Origin: Micrococcales bacterium
Lineage (GTDB): Bacteria > Actinomycetota > Actinomycetes > Actinomycetales > Cellulomonadaceae
Assembly (NCBI GenBank): GCA_009783975.1
Contig: WRCL01000068.1
Coordinates: 1 to 8,021 of the forward strand
Length of the DNA: 8,021 nt
Reading direction: 5' to 3'
The notes beneath the pieces were generated by a model that was not told where the DNA came from, searched no databases, and saw only the letters and a program-made list of their open reading frames with translations. The position numbers and the translations under genes were made by a program. This document shows, piece by piece, positions 1 through 6,367 of the stretch (its first letter is position 1; the number at the start of each line of letters is the position of its first letter).

Positions 1-1180
1 AGTCGTGCGGCTCGCGCGAGTCCATGAGCTGGCCAGTCTCGCCGTGGACGACCGCTTCACGCAGGCCCCCGCTAGCTGCGGCGACGACGGGCGTGCCGCA
101 CGCCGCGGACTCCAGCGCGACGAGCCCGAACGTCTCGGAGTGGCTGGGCACCAGCGTCAACGTCGCATGGCTGAACAACCACGCAAGCTCGGTACGTGAC
201 TGTGGCCCAACCATGTGGACGGTCTGGGCCAGCCCGAGGTCGTTGGCCAGCGTGCGCAGGTGCTCCTCGTAGTCGGCGAAGTCGGCCGACCCCGCCCCGG
301 CGACGACCAGCGCCGGGCGGACCTCGGCCGGGACGTGCGCAAGGGCGGCGATCGCCAGGTCCGGTGCCTTGAGCGGCTGGAGCCGTCCGGCGACGACAGC
401 GAACGGCCTGTCCAGCCAGGACGGTCGTCGGGGCGGGGCTGCTCGGCTGGCACCAGAGCCAGGCTGACCCTCCGCCCCCGCGTCGTCCCGGCTGATGGTC
501 GGTTCGCAGCAGGCGCCGCGGCTGTCGTGCCCCTCGCCCAGGGGACGGAACAGGTCGAGGTCGACCCCGGGCGGGACGATCGACACCCGGTCCGGGTCGG
601 CCCCGCACCGTTCGACGACGATCCGGGCCTCAGCCGCCGAGATCGCCACGAGCAGGTCCGTCTCGCGCGCGAGCATCGCCTCACCGGGCACCCGGGCTGG
701 GGACTCAGCCGGCTCACCGTCCGACAGCTGCGACCCAGGCGTGGCCGCGACCGAGTGGAAGCTCTGCACGTGCGGCACCCCCCACCGCCGTGCCAGGGGC
801 AAGGCCGCGACCCCCGACATCCAGTGGTGCGAGTGGACGATGTCCACCGGGGCGCCGTCGCGGGCGAACCGTCCGCCGAGCTCGTCCAGCGCGGCGGTGA
901 ACTGGGGGACGTACTGGTCGGTCGCCGACTTGGCCAGGCGTTGCGCCGGCCCCGCGTCGAGGTGGTGCAGCCTCACTCCTGGTGCGAGCTGGACCTGGTC
1001 GGGTTGGTCCTCGGCGCTGCGCCGCGTGATGAGCTCGACCCGGTGCCCCAACGCTGCTAGCGCCAGCCCTGCGTGACGTTCGACGACGTTCATCCCACCG
1101 GCGTCCCCCGCCCCTGGGGCGTCGGTCGGCGAGGTGTGCATCGAGACCATCGCGATGCGCAAGGACGACGAAGACGGCAC
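1..1180 (-). CDS. GT4 family glycosyltransferase, MshA-like (partial, C-terminus cut by window edge)
   Basis: Read on the minus strand this frame stays open for 393 residues to the window edge. It has the GT-B fold landmarks of retaining GT4 enzymes: an N-terminal LRIAMVSMHTSP strand and the glycine loop GAGDAGGMN (about 23-31), HSHHW (116-120), VPPGVDL (202-208), the donor-phosphate motif GRLQPLK with R266 and K271, and the EX7E motif E349-E357. The SMHTSP...GDAGGMN signature is that of MshA, which joins GlcNAc to inositol 3-phosphate in mycothiol synthesis. Differences argue for caution: GGMNVYV is GGMNVVE, HSHYW is HSHHW, and an Ala/Pro/Ser/Gly-rich linker (about 214-257) replaces the usual inter-domain stretch. 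It could be mshA or a paralogue with another acceptor. The start is taken at GTG 1180, because it leads directly into the first strand; in-frame GTGs at 1204 and 1210 are alternatives and no strong Shine-Dalgarno decides between them. Confidence 0.88.
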   Translation of the reverse strand, partial: MPSSSSLRIAMVSMHTSPTDAPGAGDAGGMNVVERHAGLALAALGHRVELITRRSAEDQPDQVQLAPGVRLHHLDAGPAQRLAKSATDQYVPQFTAALDELGGRFARDGAPVDIVHSHHWMSGVAALPLARRWGVPHVQSFHSVAATPGSQLSDGEPAESPARVPGEAMLARETDLLVAISAAEARIVVERCGADPDRVSIVPPGVDLDLFRPLGEGHDSRGACCEPTISRDDAGAEGQPGSGASRAAPPRRPSWLDRPFAVVAGRLQPLKAPDLAIAALAHVPAEVRPALVVAGAGSADFADYEEHLRTLANDLGLAQTVHMVGPQSRTELAWLFSHATLTLVPSHSETFGLVALESAACGTPVVAAASGGLREAVVHGETGQLMDSREPHD

Positions 1181-1303
1181 GTCCGCCGAATCTACCGGTC
1201 CCACGGCCACAGTGGCGCCGCAGTCCGGTCAGGCGGCGACGGGTTCTGCCGGTCCTGCCCATGTCGCGCTGCGTGGGGTCTGGCAGCGAGGTCGCGCTCG
1301 AGG

Positions 1304-1332
1304 TTGGTACACATGGGTCGCCATGTGACAAT
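1304..1332 (+). promoter_or_regulatory. Candidate promoter with inverted repeat in its spacer, for the OmpA-domain lipoprotein gene
   Basis: A -35-like TTGGTA (1304-1309) and a -10-like GACAAT (1327-1332) are separated by exactly 17 bp; each matches the sigma-70 consensus at four of six positions. The spacer holds a perfect 7-bp inverted repeat, CACATGG (1310-1316) and CCATGTG (1321-1327), around GTCG. A start near 1339 would leave a leader of about 37 nt before the ATG at 1376, whose AGGAGG Shine-Dalgarno is at 1365-1370. The placement suggests a repressor operator, but no regulator is identified. Confidence 0.4.
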
Positions 1333-1375
1333 TCGACCTGGTGTGACATGCCGTGGGCAGACTCAGGAGGATGGC

Positions 1376-3013
1376 ATGAGACTCGCGGGGCGCTTCGTTC
1401 GTCTGGTCGTCGTGGGGGTGGGCGCCGCGCTCGCCTTCGCTGGTTGTACGTCGGACAGCCCGACGGACCCGAGCGCGTCGCCGACGCCGCTGACCTTGGC
1501 TGAGGCGCAGGACGTGGTGGTCACCCGTGGCTACCTGGACGCGACCGTGCGGGTCACCGCGCACCCGATCCAGGTCAAAGACGGGGTCGCGGTGCTCGCC
1601 GTGGACTACGAGCTCCTCGCAGCGGGGACGGTCGCCGACAAGGTTTGGCTCGCGGCGGTCCAGTCACCGTCCCCGTGGGACTACGGCCCGTACAACCTGC
1701 GCCTGCTTGACCTGGAGGGTCAGCAGGTCTACCAGATCCTGCCGACCGACACGGGCGGGATCGCTTCGCAGTACACCAAGCAGGGCGATGACAGGACCCG
1801 GACCGACCGCCTGCGGGCCGGGCGGGAGAAGGCGACGTCGGTGTCGTTGTTCGTCGCACCGCAGGCCGCGACGGTCGACGTGCTCGCCGAACCGTTCGGG
1901 GTCCTGGCCGCAGTACCTGTGGTCGCCGGGGGCAAAGACGTCACCGACCTGATCGACCAGGCAGGGACGCCGGGCCTGGACGGTGCCGACGCCTTCGTGC
2001 AGCCGATGCGGCTGTTCGACTCGGCGTACGACGGTGCGACGGTCACCAAGGAGGTCGACCAGACCGTGACCATCGTGGTCACCTCTGACGTGCTGTTCGC
2101 CAGCGACGACGCGACCTTGTCTGACCAGGCCACGGCGGTGCTGGACCAGGCGGTCGGCCAGGTCAAGGCCGTCGCCGCTGACGGCGACGTGCAGGTGGTC
2201 GGGCACACCGACGACGTCGACACCGTCGCGTACAACCAGGCGCTGTCGGAGCGTCGCGCCGACGCCGTCAAGGCATACCTGGCTCCCCGCCTCAGCGGCC
2301 ACAAGATCGTCGCCGAAGGCCGCGGCAAGACCGAACCGGTCGCCGAAGGCACGTCCGTCGAGGCTCGTGCGGCCAACCGGCGCGTGGAGATCGTCGTCCA
2401 GCGCACCCAGACCACCACGCAGACCATCACCAGCCAGGGGTTGCTTCCCGAGGCGCCGCCCTCGACAGGTCGGGGGCTGGATTGGGTGGAGTACACCAAG
2501 TCGAACGACGTCACCTATCGCGTTCGGGTGAACCAGGTCGTCCGTTCTGGCGGTGCGCTGGTCGGCTACCTGGAGGTCGGGACGGTGGCGGCCACGGGCC
2601 CGGTCACGACACCGCAGCTGACCACGCTCCTCACCCCGGTCCATAACCCGTACAGATCCGACACCGCGGCCCGTGGGTACTCCATGCTCTCCGACTACGA
2701 GGGGGCCCAGCAGGTGTCGCTGCTCACCGCCGACGCCCGACGGTACCCGTTCGACTACCTGGAGCAGCCCTACGGCAAGGGCCATGCGCTGTGGTACGGC
2801 GCCGTCAAGCTCTGCGTCGTCGGCAGCACCGGGATCGGCAGCTCGTCCATGTCCGCTCCGTCGCCGACGCTGCTGGTCACGGTCGTGTGGCCAGACACCG
2901 GCACCAGCACCGTCACCGTCGAGGTCCCCACCTTGTTCCGGATCACCGACGTCCCGGTCACCACCGACGACCCCGCCGCGGCACTGAACACCACATACCC
3001 GCCGAGCCTCTGA
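1376..3013 (+). CDS. Lipoprotein with central OmpA-like peptidoglycan-binding domain
   Basis: The 545-residue product begins with a lipoprotein signal: basic MRLAGRFVR, a hydrophobic stretch, and lipobox FAGC with the lipidated cysteine at 24, then a Ser/Pro/Asp/Thr-rich linker. It should be anchored on the outer face of the membrane. Residues about 228-342 are an OmpA C-terminal-like domain, with GHTDD (276-280), LSERRAD and ANRRVEI (333-339); the conserved Asp and Arg of this family grip diaminopimelate in peptidoglycan. About 200 residues lie on each side, beta-rich in appearance, and look like diverged copies of each other. The start is the ATG at 1376, with AGGAGG five bases upstream; the frame is open further upstream, but that extension would bury the signal peptide. 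The gene stands alone between divergent and convergent neighbours. A role in wall attachment or envelope integrity is inferred; no exact function is known to me. Confidence 0.92.
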   Translation: MRLAGRFVRLVVVGVGAALAFAGCTSDSPTDPSASPTPLTLAEAQDVVVTRGYLDATVRVTAHPIQVKDGVAVLAVDYELLAAGTVADKVWLAAVQSPSPWDYGPYNLRLLDLEGQQVYQILPTDTGGIASQYTKQGDDRTRTDRLRAGREKATSVSLFVAPQAATVDVLAEPFGVLAAVPVVAGGKDVTDLIDQAGTPGLDGADAFVQPMRLFDSAYDGATVTKEVDQTVTIVVTSDVLFASDDATLSDQATAVLDQAVGQVKAVAADGDVQVVGHTDDVDTVAYNQALSERRADAVKAYLAPRLSGHKIVAEGRGKTEPVAEGTSVEARAANRRVEIVVQRTQTTTQTITSQGLLPEAPPSTGRGLDWVEYTKSNDVTYRVRVNQVVRSGGALVGYLEVGTVAATGPVTTPQLTTLLTPVHNPYRSDTAARGYSMLSDYEGAQQVSLLTADARRYPFDYLEQPYGKGHALWYGAVKLCVVGSTGIGSSSMSAPSPTLLVTVVWPDTGTSTVTVEVPTLFRITDVPVTTDDPAAALNTTYPPSL

Positions 3014-3153
3014 CCCGAACCAGCCCTCCGACACAACTTCAGGTTTCTGGGGTTTTCGGTGACGAGCTCGTCCTGCGCAGCGCCACCCCCCGCTGCCTGA
3101 TCCGCCGGGATGGGTTCACACGGCGGGTGGGAGGTCGGCACGGCTGGACCCTG

Positions 3154-3570
3154 CTAGGGGTGGCCGTCCAGGGTTGTGACGGTGATGTCGTCCTCGCCGA
3201 CGAGGAGGCGGATGTCGTCAGGGTCGCCAGTGATGATCACAGCAGGGGCGAAACGTGCCGCCGTGGCGACGACCAGAGCGTCGATGGTGAGGTCGCGCTT
3301 CTTTGGCCGGATGCCGCTGGCCCGGTCACGGCGGGCCCCGGCGTCGGCCGCGATATGTGCATCGGTGTCCACCATGACGAGCCGGTTGACGGTATGCCAC
3401 ACAGCAGCATCGGTCGGTTTCCCGGTCATGAGCTCGGCGAGGATGACTGCCGGAACCACCATGCGCTGGCGCTTGCCAACCAGTGACGCCAGGACGGGTC
3501 GGGTTCGCGCATCGCGGCGGGCCATCGCCGCGAGCGCCTCGCAGTCCAGGACGGCGGTGCGGCCTGTCAT
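3154..3570 (-). CDS. vapC: PIN-domain ribonuclease toxin (VapC family)
   Basis: The 138-residue protein has the PIN-domain arrangement of VapC toxins, which are Mg2+-dependent RNases that cut tRNA or rRNA when freed from antitoxin. Acidic residues fall in the expected order: D9 in VLDCEAL, E46 in AELM, D97 in TIDALVVATA, and D116 in ITGDPDDIRLL, with the C-terminal 'TGDPDD-RLL' typical of the family. Length is normal (130-140 residues). Its ATG overlaps the antitoxin stop by four bases (ATGA, 3567-3570), so the two are translationally coupled and the antitoxin is made first. It converges on the lipoprotein gene, with 140 bp between the stop codons that show only weak hairpins. All catalytic positions are present, so the toxin is probably active. 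The RNA target cannot be read from sequence. Confidence 0.9.
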   Translation of the reverse strand: MTGRTAVLDCEALAAMARRDARTRPVLASLVGKRQRMVVPAVILAELMTGKPTDAAVWHTVNRLVMVDTDAHIAADAGARRDRASGIRPKKRDLTIDALVVATAARFAPAVIITGDPDDIRLLVGEDDITVTTLDGHP

Positions 3571-3791
3571 GCGAGGATCTGGTTCCAGCGAGCAACATCA
3601 GCGGGGTCTTCGGGGCCGTGCTCGGCGCGGAGCTCGTCCAGGAGCTGGGCAAGGTTGTCCTGCTCGACCTTCGCCCGGAGCGCCTCGGTGACATACGCCG
3701 AGAGGTTCCCGGCGGGATTCAGACCCGCCACCTGTTCGAGCAGGTCGGCGGGGATGGTCACGGACTTCTTCAGTGCGACTGATTCGCCCAT
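3567..3791 (-). CDS. vapB: Antitoxin of the VapBC pair, ribbon-helix-helix type
   Basis: This small protein (74 residues) precedes the PIN toxin. Residues 6-45 fit a ribbon-helix-helix DNA-binding fold: a short basic strand (ALKKSVTIP), a helix (ADLLEQVAGL), a turn with NPAGNLSAYV, and a second helix (TEALRAKVEQ). The rest is an acidic, helical tail (LLDELRAEHG, then DPADVARWNQIL) of the kind that wraps and blocks VapC. Family knowledge predicts that antitoxin dimers, alone or with toxin, repress their own operon. In agreement, a 17-bp palindrome lies immediately upstream. The ATG at 3791 has AGGA seven bases upstream on the minus strand, inside that palindrome. Assignment as the antitoxin rests mainly on position and fold, since these small proteins diverge quickly; it could equally be labelled a CopG-like or CcdA-like antitoxin. 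Confidence 0.85.
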   Translation of the reverse strand: MGESVALKKSVTIPADLLEQVAGLNPAGNLSAYVTEALRAKVEQDNLAQLLDELRAEHGPEDPADVARWNQILA

Positions 3792-3798
3792 GGCCGCA

Positions 3799-3815
3799 TC
3801 CTACCAGAGGTAGGA
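3799..3815. promoter_or_regulatory. Palindromic operator candidate of vapBC, overlapping the antitoxin Shine-Dalgarno
   Basis: TCCTACC (3799-3805) and GGTAGGA (3809-3815) are perfect inverted repeats around AGA. The site begins seven bases before the antitoxin ATG, and its proximal half is also the AGGA Shine-Dalgarno on the minus strand. Bound antitoxin dimers would therefore cover the start region, consistent with autoregulation known for VapBC operons. The promoter elements themselves are not clear. Confidence 0.5.
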
Positions 3816-3866
3816 GCATCTTGCTCAGTCCGAGGCCCGACCCTGTTCCAGCGACTCACTCGTGGA

Positions 3867-3956
3867 GGCTTGTGCATCGAGGTCAACGGTTTGCGTCGAA
3901 CGACACGTGAAGACACGTGTCGTTCGACGCAAACCGTTGACCTCGATGCACAAGCC
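3867..3956. repeat. Perfect 43-bp inverted repeat with 4-nt loop
   Basis: The left arm (3867-3909) is matched base for base by the reverse complement at 3914-3956, around the loop AAGA. Pairing stops at 3866/3957. The centre contains two CACGTG hexamers, 3904-3909 and 3914-3919, ten bases apart. It lies in the non-coding stretch 3816-4024 between the divergent vapBC and methyltransferase genes. No U-tract follows on either strand, so it is not a classical terminator. Within the arm, GCATCGA (3874) recurs as GCGTCGA (3893), 19 bases on. It could be a palindromic mobile repeat, a regulatory site or a folded RNA. Confidence 0.97.
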
Positions 3957-4024
3957 CATATTCGCTCGCCGGTGCCGCGGGTGGCGGCTACGGTGGCCGC
4001 ACCTCAACATGGGCAAGGAGCGCC

Positions 4025-4771
4025 ATGGACATCCCTCGTATCTTCGCGGTCCGCGAGGCCAACCACCGGATCCACAACCCGGTCACGGCCGAGAAGCTTG
4101 CGGTGCTGGGCCAGGCGTTGCACCTGGAACCGGGGACGACGGCGTTGGACCTGGCCAGCGGGTCGGGGGAGATGCTGTGCACATGGGCGCGGGACCATGG
4201 GCTGAGCGGGACGGGGGTGGACCTGTGCGCGCTGTTCACCGAGCAGGCGCGGGCCCGGGCGGTTGAGCTCGGGGTTGGTGACCAGGTGCGGTTCGTCCAC
4301 GCGGACGCTGCGGGGTACACCACCGACCCGGTGGACCTGGCTGCGTGTGTCGGGGCGACGTGGATCGGCGGGGGAGTGGCCGGCACCGTCGAGCTGTTGG
4401 CGCGGAGCCTCCGGCCAGGTGGGCTCATGCTCATCGGTGAGGTGTACTGGCGTCGGCCCCCGCCTGACCGCGAGACCGTCGAGGCGTGCGAGGCGACGAG
4501 CGAAGACGACTGGTTGGACCTGCCGGGGTTGCTCACGCAGTTCGGTGACCTGGGGTACGACGTGGTGGAGATGGTCCTGGCCGACCAGGACAGCTGGGAC
4601 CGGTACACCGCGGCCCAGTGGTTCACCATGCGCACCTGGCTGGACCAGAACCCCGACGACGAGCTCGCCGAGCAGGTCCGTGCCGAGCTGCGCACCGAAC
4701 CGGCCCGGTACGCGCGCAACACCCGCGAGTACCTCGGCTGGGGCATCTTCGCGCTGCGGCAGCGAACCTGA
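4025..4771 (+). CDS. Class I SAM-dependent methyltransferase, substrate unknown
   Basis: The 248-residue protein has a Rossmann-type methyltransferase core. Motif I is LDLASGSGE (41-49), the glycine-rich loop that holds SAM. Motif II is GTGVDL (62-67), whose D66 would bind the ribose hydroxyls, and VHADA (91-95) is the usual adenine-side motif. The segment [16 protein letters not shown] (124-139) is the typical strand after motif III. The C-terminal third, rich in Trp, Asp and Glu, should form the substrate cap and suggests a small-molecule rather than nucleic-acid substrate; no DNA methylase motif (DPPY or NPPY) is present. The ATG at 4025 has AAGGAG (4015-4020) four bases upstream. A TACGGT box at 3989-3994 may be its -10 element, but no convincing -35 accompanies it. 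The gene is monocistronic in appearance, and its stop codon overlaps the second long inverted repeat. I cannot name the reaction. Confidence 0.88.
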   Translation: MDIPRIFAVREANHRIHNPVTAEKLAVLGQALHLEPGTTALDLASGSGEMLCTWARDHGLSGTGVDLCALFTEQARARAVELGVGDQVRFVHADAAGYTTDPVDLAACVGATWIGGGVAGTVELLARSLRPGGLMLIGEVYWRRPPPDRETVEACEATSEDDWLDLPGLLTQFGDLGYDVVEMVLADQDSWDRYTAAQWFTMRTWLDQNPDDELAEQVRAELRTEPARYARNTREYLGWGIFALRQRT

Positions 4772-4851
4772 AGACACTGGGGACGGTTCTGGTGTCTTGG
4801 GCACGCCCGGCGACGCCAGCCCAAGACACCAGAACCGTCCCCGATGTCTTC
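4770..4851. repeat. 33-bp near-perfect inverted repeat with 16-nt loop
   Basis: Arms at 4770-4802 and 4819-4851 pair at 31 of 33 positions as Watson-Crick; the exceptions are a T-G pair (4778/4843) and one C-A mismatch (4777/4844). The left arm starts inside the methyltransferase TGA (4769-4771). Each arm is itself a weak palindrome, with AAGACAC at 4771 facing GTGTCTT at 4792, so the whole looks like two head-to-head copies of a smaller unit, as in BIME/REP pairs. It may end methyltransferase transcription, but no U-run follows (GCGCCTCGCC). Confidence 0.95.
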
Positions 4852-4884
4852 GCGCCTCGCCCGTTTTCGCGATGGAGGGCGGGT

Positions 4885-4912
4885 CTGGCACAATGGCTCG
4901 CTGGCCTACGGT
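4885..4912 (+). promoter_or_regulatory. Candidate rpmE promoter
   Basis: CTGGCA (4885-4890) as -35 and TACGGT (4907-4912) as -10 are separated by 16 bp. CTGGCA matches TTGACA at four positions, and TACGGT fits the TANNNT form common in high-GC actinobacteria. A start near 4919 gives a leader of about 55 nt before GTG 4974. A rival -10, CACAAT (4889-4894), lacks a good -35. Confidence 0.35.
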
Positions 4913-4918
4913 TCACTG

Positions 4919-4973
4919 TGGTGCGCCCCCCAGCGCGTGCGGACCCGTCGGCGGCGACGAAGGAGAACTCCCT
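4919..4973 (+). promoter_or_regulatory. Possible bL31 leader RNA with hairpin before the Shine-Dalgarno
   Basis: The presumed 5' leader of rpmE contains a hairpin CGTCG-GCGG-CGACG (4946-4959) that ends directly at the AAGGAG Shine-Dalgarno (4960-4965), and a weaker GCGC/GCGC stem further upstream around the run of C near 4928. Leaders through which bL31 represses its own mRNA are known in several bacterial groups, including Actinobacteria. Whether this sequence matches the described consensus was not tested, so this is a suggestion from position and structure. Confidence 0.25.
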
Positions 4974-5192
4974 GTGAAGTCTGGAATCCACCCCGCGTAC
5001 GTGCCCACGAAGGTGGTCTGCACCTGCGGCAGCAGCTTCGTCACCCGCTCGACGGTGACGTCCGGCCTCATCCACGCTGATGTGTGCAGCGCCTGCCACC
5101 CGTTCTACACCGGCAAGCAGAAGATCCTCGACACTGGTGGCCGCGTGGCCCGGTTCGAGGCCCGGTACGGCAAGCGCCAGACCGGCAAGTAG
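4974..5192 (+). CDS. rpmE: Large ribosomal subunit protein bL31 (zinc-binding type)
   Basis: The 72-residue product begins [20 protein letters not shown] when its GTG start is read as Met, the standard bL31 opening, and ends in the basic [12 protein letters not shown]. The protein bridges the two ribosomal subunits near the central protuberance. Four cysteines, C16 and C18 (CTC) and C38 and C41 (CSAC), mark the zinc-binding C+ form; the zinc-free paralogue lacks them and replaces it under zinc starvation. The C+ form also serves as a zinc reserve. The GTG at 4974 has AAGGAG (4960-4965) eight bases upstream. The adjacent prfA, prmC and tsaC are its usual neighbours in actinobacteria. A hairpin follows ten bases after the stop, so part of the transcription probably ends there and expression can exceed that of prfA. 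Confidence 0.97.
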   Translation: MKSGIHPAYVPTKVVCTCGSSFVTRSTVTSGLIHADVCSACHPFYTGKQKILDTGGRVARFEARYGKRQTGK

Positions 5193-5201
5193 CGTCGTCG
5201 C

Positions 5202-5234
5202 AGCGCCGGTGCCCGTGTCGCGGGTGCCGGCGCT
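5202..5234 (+). terminator. Hairpin terminator or attenuator after rpmE
   Basis: AGCGCCGG-TG-CCCG (5202-5215) pairs with CGGG-TG-CCGGCGCT (5221-5234) around the loop TGTCG. The 14-bp stem is GC-rich, with two consecutive G-U wobbles in RNA. Only TTCGTC follows, so the U-tract is poor, which is common in high-GC actinobacteria. It lies between rpmE and prfA and would separate ribosomal-protein expression from release-factor expression, perhaps with readthrough. Confidence 0.6.
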
Positions 5235-5270
5235 TCGTCATGGACCGACACCACCTGATGAGGGACGACG

Positions 5271-6362
5271 ATGAACGTACAGCCGCCCGACCCGTTCGCC
5301 GCAGTGCAGCCTCTGCTCGCCGAGCACGCGACCCTGGAGGTCCAGCTCGCCGACCCCGGGGTGCACGCTGATGGCACGGCCCGGCGCCTGGGCCGGCGCT
5401 ACGCCGAGCTTGGTCGCGTCGTCGCCGCGTACCGGGGCTGGCGCTCGGCCGCGGACGACGCCGCCGCCGCCGCCGAGCTGAGCGACGACCCAGACATGGC
5501 CGCTGAGCTGCCCGTGTTGCGCGCCGCCGAGCACGAGGCGGCCGAGCACCTGCGCCAGGTGCTCATCCCACGTGACCCCGATGACGGCCGCGACGTGATC
5601 TTGCAGGTCAAAGCAGGTGAAGGTGGTGCTGAGTCCGCACTGTTCGCCGCTGACCTGCTGCGGATGTACACCCGGTACGCCGAACGCCAGGGCTGGAGCG
5701 TGCAGGTCCTGGACAGCACCGAGTCTGACCTCGGTGGGATCAAGGACGTCCAGCTCGCCGTGAAGTCCCGTGCGGGAGCCGACGACGGGGTGTGGGCCCA
5801 GCTGAAGTACGAAGGTGGGGTGCACCGGGTCCAGCGCGTGCCGGTGACCGAGTCCGCCGGGCGTATCCACACCTCCGCGGCTGGGGTGCTCGTCCTGCCC
5901 GAGGCCGACGACCCAGGTGAGGTCGAGATCGACCTGGCTGACCTGCGCGTGGACGTGTTCCGTTCGTCCGGCCCCGGGGGCCAGTCGGTGAACACCACCG
6001 ACTCGGCGGTGCGTCTGACCCATGTGCCCACTGGGATCGTCGTGTCCATGCAGAACGAGAAGTCCCAGCTGCAGAACCGTGAGGCGGCGATGCGGGTGCT
6101 GCGCGCACGTCTGCTGGCCATCCGCGTCGAGGAGGCCGCCGCCGCCGCCAGCGCCGCCCGCCGCTCGCAGGTGCGCACCGTCGACCGTTCTGAACGGATC
6201 CGGACCTACAACTTCCCCGAGAACCGTATCGCCGACCACCGCACCGGGTACAAGGCGTACAACCTCGACCAGGTGCTCGACGGTGACCTCGGCCCCGTCG
6301 TCGCCTCAGCGATCGCCGCTGACGAGGCCGCCCGTCTCGCCGCGGTGGGCGACCAACCATGA
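5271..6362 (+). CDS. prfA: Peptide chain release factor 1 (RF1)
   Basis: RF1 recognises UAA and UAG in the ribosomal A site and triggers peptide release. The 363-residue length is normal. The codon-recognition tripeptide is P191-V192-T193 in [15 protein letters not shown], the RF1 form (RF2 carries SPF), and the catalytic GGQ is 236-238 in [20 protein letters not shown]. The N-terminal domain, about the first 100 residues, is Ala/Asp-rich and less conserved. The segment [19 protein letters not shown] and the following [12 protein letters not shown] are the conserved C-terminal blocks. The ATG at 5271 has GAGGGA (5260-5265) five bases upstream. It lies 36 bp after the rpmE hairpin, and transcription may come from the rpmE promoter by readthrough or from a promoter not recognised here. 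The next gene, prmC, methylates the GGQ glutamine of this protein. A long inverted repeat separates the two. Confidence 0.98.
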   Translation: MNVQPPDPFAAVQPLLAEHATLEVQLADPGVHADGTARRLGRRYAELGRVVAAYRGWRSAADDAAAAAELSDDPDMAAELPVLRAAEHEAAEHLRQVLIPRDPDDGRDVILQVKAGEGGAESALFAADLLRMYTRYAERQGWSVQVLDSTESDLGGIKDVQLAVKSRAGADDGVWAQLKYEGGVHRVQRVPVTESAGRIHTSAAGVLVLPEADDPGEVEIDLADLRVDVFRSSGPGGQSVNTTDSAVRLTHVPTGIVVSMQNEKSQLQNREAAMRVLRARLLAIRVEEAAAAASAARRSQVRTVDRSERIRTYNFPENRIADHRTGYKAYNLDQVLDGDLGPVVASAIAADEAARLAAVGDQP

Positions 6363-6367
6363 CGACC

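Noticed and set aside
1073..1375. Upstream extension of the lipoprotein reading frame
   Set aside because: It would put about 100 residues before a clear lipoprotein signal peptide, overlaps the divergent glycosyltransferase start, and ignores the AGGAGG at 1365-1370.
1664..3034. 456-codon open frame on the minus strand
   Set aside because: It is antisense to the lipoprotein gene, has an Arg/Gly/Val-rich composition typical of GC-rich shadow frames, and shows no recognisable domain, while the plus strand has a signal peptide and OmpA motifs.
3061..3072. Perfect 12-bp palindrome GACGAGCTCGTC
   Set aside because: Short, without a loop, and of a kind expected often by chance in GC-rich DNA; nothing in its position supports a function.
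3144..3171. Possible terminator CTGGAC...GTCCAG between the convergent lipoprotein and vapC genes
   Set aside because: The stem is six bases with a 16-nt loop, overlaps the end of vapC, and has no U-tract. Two other 6-bp hairpins (3077-3096, 3102-3126) are equally weak.
3867..4851. Idea that the long inverted repeats are integron attC sites or the ends of an insertion sequence
   Set aside because: The required attC core motif (GTTRRRY with unpaired bases) is absent, the repeats differ in sequence so they cannot be terminal repeats of one element, and no transposase or integrase gene lies between them.
4852..4973. tRNA or other structural RNA gene upstream of rpmE
   Set aside because: No cloverleaf, T-loop (GGTTCRA in a stem) or CCA-side stem can be drawn; the stretch is better explained as promoter and leader.
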